Source of the DNA: RGIG5327 sp045612485
GTDB lineage: Bacteria > Verrucomicrobiota > Lentisphaeria > Victivallales > UBA1829
Direction: 5' to 3'
Assembly (NCBI GenBank): GCA_045612485.1
Contig: JAZKZE010000084.1
Location: forward strand, 1-64,000
Length of the DNA stretch: 64,000 nucleotides
Shown here: piece by piece, positions 8,155-17,472 of the stretch
Layout of the letters: each line of letters opens with the position of its first letter
Position numbering within the stretch: the stretch's first letter is position 1
The notes under the pieces: generated by a model
Told to the model about the DNA's origin: nothing
The model's input: only the letters and a program-made list of their open reading frames with translations
The model's database searches: none
Translations under genes and position numbers: made by a program

Positions 8155-10533
8155 TTACTTTACGGAAACAAGCCAGGAAAGATAGGATCTGTGATCCTCA
8201 ACTTCATTCATAAAAATCACCTTCTTTTTCCCCTCATCCCATTCCACATCTGCAATGAAATAAGAATAGAAGGGGATCCCCTTGTTGGTAGAGTAGATCC
8301 TTACAGAATGTTCCCCTTTTCCAAGAATACGGGAAAGATCCATTTTTGCGGCATAATCCCCCGGCTTGAGGCTGTCTTCCGCAGAGGGGATCTCTTTCAC
8401 AAGTCCCTTTTTGGAGAGATAACCATATTCCTTCACCGTTCCGTCTTTCTTTACCTCCTGCAAAGCAAAAACAAGATCGTAAAGATCTTCCAGAAGACTT
8501 TTTTCGTGACTTAATATCCGCATGGGAATATGCACCGTAAAAAGATTTTTCTTTGAAGGAACTGCGGAAAGCCTGTATGAACGCTGTTCATCCACAAGGG
8601 CAAGATGTTCCTTTACTTCCTTTCCGGAGTACAGCACAGGGCGGGGATATTTTTTCAGCACCTTTTCCGCGGTTTCTTTATCAAAAGCAACAATACAGCC
8701 AACGACTTCGTGAGGAGCAAGTTTCTTTACCTTTGCCGGATCTTTCTGCCCCGGAATAGCAAAGAATTTATATTTACTGAAATTGCCGTTCAATTTAAAG
8801 GAAGCCTTTACTTCCATCTCTTTTCCGGAACAGTTGGAAAGAGTCATGATACCGTATTTTCCACCGGGAACAAGAATCAGGGTATGGGCGGTTTCAAAAG
8901 GATCACTCTTGGCAAAAACATTCCGGCTGTTGAAATCTGTATAATACGCAAAAGAGGTCCTGTCCCCTCCCCCTCCGTCCAGCAGACTCCAGATATAAAG
9001 CAGTTCCCGGAAAGCCTCATCATGCAGGCCCGGCACAGGAGGATGACGCAAAGAGGAGGAATCTGCCTGTATCCCTATGGGCTGATGCGGGATCTGCACG
9101 GCGGCGGCAAGGAAAGGGGTCATACGCATGGAACTGTATTCCGGAAAAGCTGCCGTCCACATGGAACCGGGACTTACCGCAGACATGGTAAAATACTCAT
9201 GTTCTCTGCGTCCCCTTACAAGGATGCCCCGTTCCCCTTCCCCGGAAACAAATCCGGTAAAAAAGGATGAGGCTATCCCGGAATAACCGGTTCCGGTGTG
9301 ACTGAAAAACACACCGTCTTTCCCCACTCTTTCCCGCAATGCACGCATGTTTTTATAATACTCACGGAACCCGATCCTTCCTCCGGGGAAGTTTTCATCC
9401 GGAGCAAAAGCATATCCGAAAGGTCCTCCGTAATCCATATAAAGTCCGTCGAAATTTTTGATAAGGCGGGCATCAAACCAGCTGGCGGCATCCTCCCGCG
9501 CAGAGATCTCATTTCCCCGGATATAGGGAACCACACGCAGACCGTATTTATGGGCAAGGCGCACCGTACGGGAAAATTTTTCCTCATCAAAAGGGATCCC
9601 TCCGTTCTGCACATCAAAACGCCACCATTCATGCAGTATCAATATTTTTGCACCTGCCTGTGCAAATGCTCTGATCTGGGATGCCGAGGGGTAATGATTT
9701 GCATTGTCAATAAAATGGATGATCCCCATGGGGGGAAGATTGCGTTTCACTCCGGCTGGACGCAAAAGAAAGGCAAGACGGTTCCGCCAGTGAAGCGGCG
9801 GGAAAGAACGCCCGCCTGCCGGAGTTTTCTGGAAATTCCACTCGGCAACAAAACCATCTTCCGTACGGGTGACAGAAGAAGCTGTATCATTGAGGGTATA
9901 GTTGAAAAGGGAGTTATTGCCTTCCATAAGAAATTCCGCAAAGAAGGAAGGACCTTTTTTCCGCATGGCATTGAAATTGGTCTGAGCAAAAAGTTTTCCG
10001 TCAAAGGAACGATCCGCATCCTGCGGCAGGAATCTTTCCGGGGGAACTGCCTGAATGATCGTGGCATCCACTTTTTCCGGATGAAGACGCACGCACCATT
10101 TCACATCATCAAAATCTTTCAGGACGACGGGAATGGAAAGTTTGAAATCCTGTATGATCTCTGCGTCCAGTGTGGCATAAAAGACAAAAACATCACAAAA
10201 GACGGCTCCATCAGGAAAAAATTCCCATTTCAGTGAGAGATAGAAGTCTTTGAGTGTTTCCCCTTTTTCATCTTTCCAGCCTATCCGGGGAAATTCCACA
10301 ACTTTCGCCCCGTCGCAGAAAAAACGGTTTACCGGAGTATCTTTATCACATACCGGATGAAAAAGAGTTTTTCCCTGTCTGATGGAAAAGGGGGAGGAAG
10401 ATAAATTCCATGCATCAAACCTTTTTCCGTCGGATTCAATCACTTCTGCCACAGCAGGAAATCCCCCGCAGGCGGGGGAAAAAGTATATTCTGCAGTTGC
10501 TGTCTTCTGTATAAATTCTTTTGCAAACTTCAT
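8155..10533 (-). CDS. putative TIM-barrel glycoside hydrolase-like protein, paralogue A
   Basis: A 792-residue protein without signal peptide. An N-terminal beta domain (~1-260) precedes a central (beta/alpha)8-like region with IRGNEISARED, FDGLYMDYGG, SHTGTGYS and FVSGEGERG. The acidic residues at strand ends are typical of retaining glycosidases of the GH27/36/97-like clans. A C-terminal beta domain follows. I cannot assign a CAZy family with confidence. The start at 10533 follows GGAGAG; this matches the start of the neighbouring paralogue. It is the last gene of the six-gene operon and ends at the 8090-8134 terminator. Its upstream neighbour is a close paralogue. Confidence 0.75.
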   Translation of the reverse strand: MKFAKEFIQKTATAEYTFSPACGGFPAVAEVIESDGKRFDAWNLSSSPFSIRQGKTLFHPVCDKDTPVNRFFCDGAKVVEFPRIGWKDEKGETLKDFYLSLKWEFFPDGAVFCDVFVFYATLDAEIIQDFKLSIPVVLKDFDDVKWCVRLHPEKVDATIIQAVPPERFLPQDADRSFDGKLFAQTNFNAMRKKGPSFFAEFLMEGNNSLFNYTLNDTASSVTRTEDGFVAEWNFQKTPAGGRSFPPLHWRNRLAFLLRPAGVKRNLPPMGIIHFIDNANHYPSASQIRAFAQAGAKILILHEWWRFDVQNGGIPFDEEKFSRTVRLAHKYGLRVVPYIRGNEISAREDAASWFDARLIKNFDGLYMDYGGPFGYAFAPDENFPGGRIGFREYYKNMRALRERVGKDGVFFSHTGTGYSGIASSFFTGFVSGEGERGILVRGRREHEYFTMSAVSPGSMWTAAFPEYSSMRMTPFLAAAVQIPHQPIGIQADSSSLRHPPVPGLHDEAFRELLYIWSLLDGGGGDRTSFAYYTDFNSRNVFAKSDPFETAHTLILVPGGKYGIMTLSNCSGKEMEVKASFKLNGNFSKYKFFAIPGQKDPAKVKKLAPHEVVGCIVAFDKETAEKVLKKYPRPVLYSGKEVKEHLALVDEQRSYRLSAVPSKKNLFTVHIPMRILSHEKSLLEDLYDLVFALQEVKKDGTVKEYGYLSKKGLVKEIPSAEDSLKPGDYAAKMDLSRILGKGEHSVRIYSTNKGIPFYSYFIADVEWDEGKKKVIFMNEVEDHRSYLSWLVSVK

Positions 10534-10613
10534 TTTTCTCTCCTTTTTCTGAGAAAATACAGTTTTACATTCTTTTTTATACGGCTCATGCCTTTCCAAT
10601 CTTTTTCAAAAAA

Positions 10614-12977
10614 TCACTTTACGGAAATATGCCAGTTCAAATAGGCTCTGTCCTCCTCAAGTTCGTTCATAAATTCCACACTTTTTTCTTCACCGTCGCA
10701 GATCAATTCCGCTGTGGCAAAGGAGTAGAAAGGTTCTTTTCCGTAAGCAGAATAGATCCTTACTGAGTGTTCACCTTTTCCCAGAAGACGGGAAAGATCC
10801 AGCACAGCGGAGCGGTCACCTGGTTTCAGCCGTTCTTCATCAGAAGGAATATCCTTTACAAGTCCTTTTTTGGAAATATAGCCGAAAGTCTTTACTTTTC
10901 CATCCTTCTTCACTTCCTGCAAAGTAAAGATGATATTATAAAGATCCTCCATAAGACTTCTTTCATGGCTTGTCACCCTTGTGGGGATAAAGACTGTAAG
11001 AAGATTTTTCTTTGAGGCTTTTTCCGGATTACGGAAAGCACGCTGCTTTTCAATAAGGGCAATATGTTTTTCCGCCTCTGTGCATTTTTTCATAACGCTG
11101 CGGGGATATTTTTTCAATACCTTTTCCGCTGTATCCTTATCAAGGGCGACGATACAGCCGATGACCTCATAAGGAGCAAGACTCTTTACCTTTGAAGGAT
11201 CTTTCTGCCCCGGAATGGCAAAGAATTTATACTTACTGAAATTGCCGTTCAATTTGAAGGACGCCTTTACTTCCATCTCTTTTCCGGAACAGTTGGCAAG
11301 AGTCATGATACCATATTTTTTTCCGGGAGCAAGAATAAGAGTATGGGCAGCTTCAAAGGGATCCTCTTTGGCAAAAACATTCCGGCAGTTGAAGTCGGTA
11401 TAGTATTCCAGACCTGATTTATCCCCGCCTCCAAGCAGACTCCAGATATAAAGAAGTTCCCGGAAGGCTCCGTCACTGATACCCGGAACAGGGGGGTGAC
11501 GCAAAGAGGAGGATTCGATCTGTTTACCCATAGGCTGATGCGGCGGCTGGGCGGCAGCGGCAAGGAAAGGGATCATCTTTTGAGAACTGTATTCAGGGAA
11601 GGCTGCAGTCCACATGGAACCGGGACCGACCGCACTCATACTGAAATATTCATGTTCATGCCGTCCTTTGATAAGGATCCCCCGTTCCCCTTCCCCGGAA
11701 ACGTAACCGTCAAAGAAGAGGGAAGCGATCCCGGAATACCCGGTTCCGGTATGACTGTAAAAGACGCCGTCTTTCCCCACTCTTTCCCGCAGAGAACGCA
11801 TAGCTTTATAATATTCACGGAAAGCGATCCTGCCTCCGGGGAAGTTTTCATCCGGAGCAAAAGCGTACCCGAAAGGTCCTCCGTAATCCATATAAAGTCC
11901 GTCAAAATTTTTGATAAGGCGGGCGTCGAACCAACTGGAGGCATCCTCCCGTACAGAGATCTCGTTGCCCCGGATATAGGGAACCACCCGCAGACCGTAT
12001 TTATGGGCAAGAGCCACCCCGTGACGGAATTTCTTTTCATCATAAGGCGTTCCGCCGTTCTGGGTATCGAACCGCCAGCAGTCGTGAAGCATCAGGATCT
12101 TTGCTCCGGAATCCGCCACAGCTTTGATCTGGACATCGGTAGGGAAACGGTCAAAGTTGTCAATATAATGAATGATGCCCATGGGAGGCAGATTGCGTTT
12201 CACTCCGGCAGGACGCAGGAGGAAAGCAAGACGGTTCCGCCAGTGAAGGGGCGGGAAAGATCTGCCGCCTGCCGGATTCTTCTGGAAATTCCATTCAACA
12301 AGGAATCCTTCTTCAGTCCTCTTTACGGAAGAAGCGGTATCCTCCAATGTGTAGTTGAAAAGGGAATTATTCCCTTCCATAAGGAATTCTGCAAAGAAGG
12401 AAGGACCTTTCTTCCGCATGGCATTGAAATTGGTCTGGGCAAAGAGTTTTCCATCAAAGGAACGGGAAGTATCCAGGGGGAGAAATCTTTCCGGGGGAGC
12501 CGCCTGAATGATAGTGGCATCCACCTTTTCCGCATGAAGACGCACGCACCATTTCACATCATCAAAGTCTTTGAGAATAACAGGAATGGACAATTTGAAA
12601 TCTTTGACGAGCTCTGCTTCCAGCGTAGCATAAAAAACAAAAAGATCGCAAAATACCACTCCGTCCGGAAAAAACTCCCATTTGAGACAAAGATAAAAGT
12701 CTTTAAGAACTTCCCCTTTATCATCTTTCCAGCCTATCCGGGGAAATTCCACTACTTTTGCCCCGTCACAGGTAAAACGGTTTACCGGAGTATCTTTATC
12801 ACACACCGGACGGAAAAGTTTTTTCCCGCTTTTTATGGAAAAGGGAGAGGCAGATAATTTCCACGCATCAAATTTTTTTCCGTCGGATTCAATGACTTTT
12901 GCAGCAGAGGGAAATCCCCCGCAGGCGGGGGAAAAGGTATATTCGGCTGTTGCCGTTTTCAAAGAAAAAGTATTCAT
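10614..12977 (-). CDS. putative TIM-barrel glycoside hydrolase-like protein, paralogue B
   Basis: A tandem duplicate of the following gene, collinear throughout (same TATAEYTFSPACGGFP start, FDGLYMDYGGPFG and GNFSKYKFFAIPG blocks), so domain layout and likely catalysis are shared. There is no signal peptide. The ATG at 12977 lies 2 nt beyond the TGA of the preceding gene, indicating translational coupling; an in-frame TTG at 12986 would overlap. The C-terminal ~150 residues diverge most from paralogue A, as does the stretch around FDRFPTDVQ, suggesting different specificity. Confidence 0.75.
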   Translation of the reverse strand: MNTFSLKTATAEYTFSPACGGFPSAAKVIESDGKKFDAWKLSASPFSIKSGKKLFRPVCDKDTPVNRFTCDGAKVVEFPRIGWKDDKGEVLKDFYLCLKWEFFPDGVVFCDLFVFYATLEAELVKDFKLSIPVILKDFDDVKWCVRLHAEKVDATIIQAAPPERFLPLDTSRSFDGKLFAQTNFNAMRKKGPSFFAEFLMEGNNSLFNYTLEDTASSVKRTEEGFLVEWNFQKNPAGGRSFPPLHWRNRLAFLLRPAGVKRNLPPMGIIHYIDNFDRFPTDVQIKAVADSGAKILMLHDCWRFDTQNGGTPYDEKKFRHGVALAHKYGLRVVPYIRGNEISVREDASSWFDARLIKNFDGLYMDYGGPFGYAFAPDENFPGGRIAFREYYKAMRSLRERVGKDGVFYSHTGTGYSGIASLFFDGYVSGEGERGILIKGRHEHEYFSMSAVGPGSMWTAAFPEYSSQKMIPFLAAAAQPPHQPMGKQIESSSLRHPPVPGISDGAFRELLYIWSLLGGGDKSGLEYYTDFNCRNVFAKEDPFEAAHTLILAPGKKYGIMTLANCSGKEMEVKASFKLNGNFSKYKFFAIPGQKDPSKVKSLAPYEVIGCIVALDKDTAEKVLKKYPRSVMKKCTEAEKHIALIEKQRAFRNPEKASKKNLLTVFIPTRVTSHERSLMEDLYNIIFTLQEVKKDGKVKTFGYISKKGLVKDIPSDEERLKPGDRSAVLDLSRLLGKGEHSVRIYSAYGKEPFYSFATAELICDGEEKSVEFMNELEEDRAYLNWHISVK

Positions 12978-12979
12978 TT

Positions 12980-15163
12980 TCAACAAGTCCTTGTTCTGGT
13001 AAAGGGTACATCTTCGCTCAAAGTCTGTCTGTAAACAGCTAAAGTATTATCCCGCAGGTTTTCCAGCTGTCTTACCTTCCAGTGCAGATGCCACGCTCCT
13101 CCCTGATAATCCATACGGGGTTCCCAGCCGAGAATGGAGTCATTTTCCGCTACGGGGATCACCTCTTTCACATTGGCAAGCTCCTTTGCCACAATATCCA
13201 GCATATCATCCATAATGGCATTTGCCACTGCGAAATCCGGTTCGATCTCGATCCTTCTGTTGAGGATGAACCATTTTTTGTTATGCAGTGTACTGCGGAG
13301 CATGGCACGGTAGAACATACCCACTCCCAGAATCTTTTCCGCAGTTTCCTTACGGCAGAGAGGAGCTTTTTCCACAGCCTGTTTCATAAGTTCCACCCCT
13401 TTGTCCCAGGCGGGAAGAACAATATTTTCCAATGCCTTGATATCTTCATGCATCATACGCCCGCAGGCAGATCCTCCAAAGACCATTTCCGGGAAGTAGG
13501 CAGGGTGCATAAGAGAGGAACCGCAGACACTCTGGGGTGTGGAAGGATACTTCATATCCTGTTCTGTGAAGGGATAGAGATACGGCAGGAACACAAAGGG
13601 ATATGCCGCCCCCACACGCATGGTGGCACACTGATCCCCGAAACTGGGGGCATAGTGATTCATGCTTTCGCTCCAGAGATCCCACGCTTCCACAGCAAGA
13701 GAAGCCCCTTCTTCCCCGAAATCCCTTGCGGCGATCTTATAAAGGATATCCTTCATATCCACATCCGGAGACCAGAATGACCATTTACTGCATTCAGAAA
13801 CCACAGAGGGATACCAGCCGAAGTGATGGGAATCCATAAGTCCGGAAAGACCGTATTTTTTTCTTGCTTCATGCATTTTATCGTAACGGCGCATCCACTG
13901 CTGGGGAACAGGGATATAAGGCACGATCCCGGCATCCCAGGTGCGTCCGCCGGTATTGGTCATGGAGTAAAGGGTAAGTCCGATCTCCTTTGCCGCTTCC
14001 GCTTCACAGGTGAACATTCTGCTGGGGCCGGGGAAAGTAATGGAATAATCCGGCTGCATCACCATGTGACGGGGGAATTTTCGCTGTTCATACATCTCAA
14101 AGGTGACAAGAAGGGATACATCCCTGGACATGGTACGGATCATATCTTTCTGGGGTTCGACAGGGGCTCTGCCGAATCCGTAAGTCCAGAAGATGATGTC
14201 GGCAGTGGGATTATATTTGCGTACAGCCTTTTTCACAGCATCCACCCACTGGGGATAATCAGAACAGGGCCACCAGCCGGAACCCGGTTTATCTCCGCAG
14301 ATCCCCTGGGTATAGGGATTTGCCCCTCCGGGGGTGGTCAGATGACTTGCAGCTCTGGGGTCTTTTGTGGGAAATTCACACGCTTCACTGACAAGAACGA
14401 TCCCCTTTGCTCCGGGGGAATGTTTGAACAATGCGCCATAGGAACCGTCAAAGAAGCCGTCAGCATCGGTATCGTCCGGATGCTTGTAACCGGAAAGGTA
14501 ACTGTAGATATATACCCCCAGACCGAACTTTGCAGCTCTGCGGATAAGAGTATTCACATCAATGGGGCCCTGTCTGGTCTTGTCCGGAGCAGTAAGCATA
14601 ACGATGATGGAATCGAACCCGGCATGAGCGATCCCGGCAAGGTGATTATCCGGGAACTGGTCAAGTCCGTAACCGGAATGGGTCATACGGGGAGCAAAAT
14701 AGGGAGCGCGGCGGATCTGTTTGCATCTTTCCAGTGCAGGGATCTGCCTTAAATTCATCAGATCCTCTATGTAATATACCCCCTGCGCTGTTCCGATCCA
14801 GCTGTCCCCTTCCACGATCACGCTTTTTTCATTGCATGTATAGAAATACGCTCTGGAATCATTGCAGACTTCAGAAGGAGTATCGCCTTTTTTTGCCATT
14901 TCTGTAAGGAAAATTTCCTTATTGCCCGCTTCATAGCTTTTCACGAGAGGAAGAGAGATCTTCATACTTACAAAGAAATAATCCTGCATATCACTTGCAG
15001 CACGCAGCAATCCCTCTGTAGCATCTTCCGGCACCCGGATCACCCAGGAAGCATCAATAAAAGTTTCATTCTCCTGAACTTTTTTCACTTCTTCATTTCT
15101 TCTGTCGGATAAATGGATCCTGTCCAGAAATTCTCTGAATTCATAAGGCTGTTCGATTCTCAT
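12980..15163 (-). CDS. GH20/GH67-like putative glycoside hydrolase
   Basis: A 727-residue protein. The N-terminal ~130 residues look like the zincin-like beta/alpha accessory domain that precedes the barrel in GH20, GH67 and GH84 enzymes (ATEGLLRAASDMQDYF, GTAQGVYYIEDLM). The barrel region begins with APRMTHSGYGLDQFP. Candidate acidic residues occur in VLVSEACEFP and LLVTFEMYEQ. The C-terminal region is helical. There is no signal peptide. AGAGG precedes the ATG. Gene order next to GH2 and the paralogue pair suggests a shared oligosaccharide, perhaps uronate-containing, but this is inference. Confidence 0.65.
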   Translation of the reverse strand: MRIEQPYEFREFLDRIHLSDRRNEEVKKVQENETFIDASWVIRVPEDATEGLLRAASDMQDYFFVSMKISLPLVKSYEAGNKEIFLTEMAKKGDTPSEVCNDSRAYFYTCNEKSVIVEGDSWIGTAQGVYYIEDLMNLRQIPALERCKQIRRAPYFAPRMTHSGYGLDQFPDNHLAGIAHAGFDSIIVMLTAPDKTRQGPIDVNTLIRRAAKFGLGVYIYSYLSGYKHPDDTDADGFFDGSYGALFKHSPGAKGIVLVSEACEFPTKDPRAASHLTTPGGANPYTQGICGDKPGSGWWPCSDYPQWVDAVKKAVRKYNPTADIIFWTYGFGRAPVEPQKDMIRTMSRDVSLLVTFEMYEQRKFPRHMVMQPDYSITFPGPSRMFTCEAEAAKEIGLTLYSMTNTGGRTWDAGIVPYIPVPQQWMRRYDKMHEARKKYGLSGLMDSHHFGWYPSVVSECSKWSFWSPDVDMKDILYKIAARDFGEEGASLAVEAWDLWSESMNHYAPSFGDQCATMRVGAAYPFVFLPYLYPFTEQDMKYPSTPQSVCGSSLMHPAYFPEMVFGGSACGRMMHEDIKALENIVLPAWDKGVELMKQAVEKAPLCRKETAEKILGVGMFYRAMLRSTLHNKKWFILNRRIEIEPDFAVANAIMDDMLDIVAKELANVKEVIPVAENDSILGWEPRMDYQGGAWHLHWKVRQLENLRDNTLAVYRQTLSEDVPFTRTRTC

Positions 15164-15174
15164 AAAAAACCTCT

Positions 15175-17463
15175 TTATCTTGTTATTTCAGAAATAATTG
15201 TTTTTCCATTATAAACCATGCTTGCTTTCACACGGCAATTTTCTTTTCCGCGTACAAAACACATACACTTACCGTGGAAGGCTTTGCAGAAGGGAGTATG
15301 GAATACATCTGTACTTGCGGCATTGCCGCCGTCAGCAGCAAGGATCTTTCCATTGCTTTCAAAGGAAATGAGGTCATCCGCATCCGGGCAGAGATTGCCG
15401 TCAGCATCCACGATGGAAGTTGTGACAAAAAGTGTTTCATTCGTTCTTTCCGCTTCCAGCTTTATACCGGCTGGCTCTCCGGCTGTACGGATAAATGTTT
15501 CTTCAAGGACATTACCTTTATCATCCAGAGCTTTCACCCTGATTTCCCCCTTTTCATAAGGCACACTTGCCCAGACAAGGCGGGAATAACCTAAAATCTT
15601 CTTCACATTGCGGGTCTTTGCCCCCATGCTTTTTCCGTTGACAAAAAGTTCCACCGTTTTGTAATTGGTATAGCATTGAACAGGAACGTGTTTATGACCC
15701 TCCCAGTTCCAATGGGGCATAAGGTACAGTACTTTCTCCTCTGACCAGCGGCTCTTATAAAGATAGGCACGGTTTTTCGGCATTCCGCAAAGGTCGAATA
15801 TCCCGTAAAAGGCACTGCGTACAGGCCACTCCTCCCGGTAGGGGGTGGGTTCTCCGAGATAGTCGAAGCCAGTCCAGACAAATTCCCCCATGACAAAGGG
15901 ATTTTCATCCTGTCCTTTAAATTCATGTTCCGGAATGGTTGCTCCCGGGGAGTTGCAAAGATCGAAACTGTCGATCTGTAAATTGGGCTTTTTCACCAGT
16001 TCTTCAAAGAGATAGTCGGAATACTCCCCCCGGCTGCTTATGGTGGAGGCACTTTCTGAAGCATACATGGGAGCATCCGGGAAGGTATGGTGATAAAGAG
16101 AATAGATATAAGGCTTGTAATTGAAGCCTTTGATATCCACATCATCAAACAATCCTCCTGTAATACTGTCATCGCCATTGTTCAGTCCGGCGGTGGTGGG
16201 GCGGGAAGGATCTTCATCGTGACAGACGGCGCAAAGGTGCTTTGTCATTACGGGTCCGTCCGCCGTATATTGTTCGTCGATCTCGTTACCGATACTCCAC
16301 ATCATTACCGAAGGGTGATTGGCATCTCTTCTTATCATATCCCGCAGATCTTTTTCCCCCCATTGATCAAAATAGAGGTGTACGCCATTGGGACATTTGG
16401 GTAATTTCCATTCATCGTAGGCCTCACAGATCACAAGAAATCCCATACTGTCACAGAGATCAAGCAGTTCCGGATCCGGGGGATTGTGAGCGGTACGGAT
16501 GGCATTGCAGCCGATGCTTTTCAATAATTTCAATCTGTGCTGCGTCACATCCCGGTCAACGGCTGCTCCGATGATCCCCAGATCATGATGAAGACATACC
16601 CCTTTAAATTTCATCTTTTTTCCATTGAGAAAAAATCCGTCGTGTGCGTCAAATTTCATATCCCGGAAGCCGAAAGATGTTTCTCTTCTTCCTCCAGCTA
16701 TTTCCGTTACAAGTGTATAAAGGACAGGCTTATCCACACTCCACTTTTCCACATTTTCCACAGTAAAGACTGTATCCAGAGTGTCTTTGATTTTTTCCCG
16801 TTTTTCCGCTACACATTTTCCCTCTTTATCCAGAATGGCAAAGCTGATCTCCTGTTCTTTTCCGGAAGGATTCTCGATTTGTGTATGGATTTTTACCGTA
16901 TTTTCCTTTGTGACAATGCGGGTACCCCACATCTTTACATGGATCAGAGGTTCTTCAATAAGCCGCACATGACGGTAGATCCCCGCACCGGGATACCATC
17001 TGCTTGCACCGGGAAGGTTTTCCGCAGAAACGGCAAGGATATTTTCCCCTTCTTTTGCAAAAGAGGTGATATCCGCAGAAAATGAGGCATAGCCGTAGGG
17101 TCTTCCGGTCACATATTCCCCGTTGCAATAGACTTTTGACCAGCTCATCACGCCGTCAAATTCAATGCGTATATGCTTGTCTTTTACGCCGGAAAGAGTA
17201 AATTTTTTCCGGTAAAACCCTTTGCCCACATGAGGCAATCCCCCGCTTCTTCCGGGGTGTACCATTTTCCATTCCCTGCCGCCATCCACATCAATGATGG
17301 TGATCTCGGCATCATTTTTTTCATCGAAAGGTCCTTTGATCGCCCAATCGTGAGGTACATCCACTTTTTCCCAGTTTTCATCGCAGAAACTTTCCTGCAT
17401 AAAATCCTTTTCGCAGGAAATATCCCTTGTAAAACGCCAATCTTTTTCAAAAAGGTTTTCCAT
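15175..17463 (-). CDS. glycoside hydrolase family 2 enzyme (beta-galactosidase/glucuronidase type)
   Basis: A full-length 762-residue GH2. The sugar-binding jelly roll (~1-170; PGASRWYPGAGIYRHV) and an immunoglobulin-like domain (~175-275) precede a TIM barrel from ~275 (FKGVCLHHDLG, AIRTAHNPPD). MWSIGNE gives the predicted acid/base Glu394, and ASESAS gives predicted nucleophile Glu470. The downstream GEFVWTGFDYLGEPTPY motif is typical of bacterial GH2. A C-terminal beta domain ends the protein. No signal peptide, so cytoplasmic. AGGGA lies just before the ATG. The genes on both sides are 10-12 bp away, consistent with one transcript. Confidence 0.9.
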   Translation of the reverse strand: MENLFEKDWRFTRDISCEKDFMQESFCDENWEKVDVPHDWAIKGPFDEKNDAEITIIDVDGGREWKMVHPGRSGGLPHVGKGFYRKKFTLSGVKDKHIRIEFDGVMSWSKVYCNGEYVTGRPYGYASFSADITSFAKEGENILAVSAENLPGASRWYPGAGIYRHVRLIEEPLIHVKMWGTRIVTKENTVKIHTQIENPSGKEQEISFAILDKEGKCVAEKREKIKDTLDTVFTVENVEKWSVDKPVLYTLVTEIAGGRRETSFGFRDMKFDAHDGFFLNGKKMKFKGVCLHHDLGIIGAAVDRDVTQHRLKLLKSIGCNAIRTAHNPPDPELLDLCDSMGFLVICEAYDEWKLPKCPNGVHLYFDQWGEKDLRDMIRRDANHPSVMMWSIGNEIDEQYTADGPVMTKHLCAVCHDEDPSRPTTAGLNNGDDSITGGLFDDVDIKGFNYKPYIYSLYHHTFPDAPMYASESASTISSRGEYSDYLFEELVKKPNLQIDSFDLCNSPGATIPEHEFKGQDENPFVMGEFVWTGFDYLGEPTPYREEWPVRSAFYGIFDLCGMPKNRAYLYKSRWSEEKVLYLMPHWNWEGHKHVPVQCYTNYKTVELFVNGKSMGAKTRNVKKILGYSRLVWASVPYEKGEIRVKALDDKGNVLEETFIRTAGEPAGIKLEAERTNETLFVTTSIVDADGNLCPDADDLISFESNGKILAADGGNAASTDVFHTPFCKAFHGKCMCFVRGKENCRVKASMVYNGKTIISEITR

Positions 17464-17472
17464 ATTTCCCTG

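Noticed and set aside
11496..12857. Plus-strand frame opposite paralogue B
   Set aside because: A corresponding frame appears opposite paralogue A only because the two genes are duplicates; it has no ribosome-binding site.
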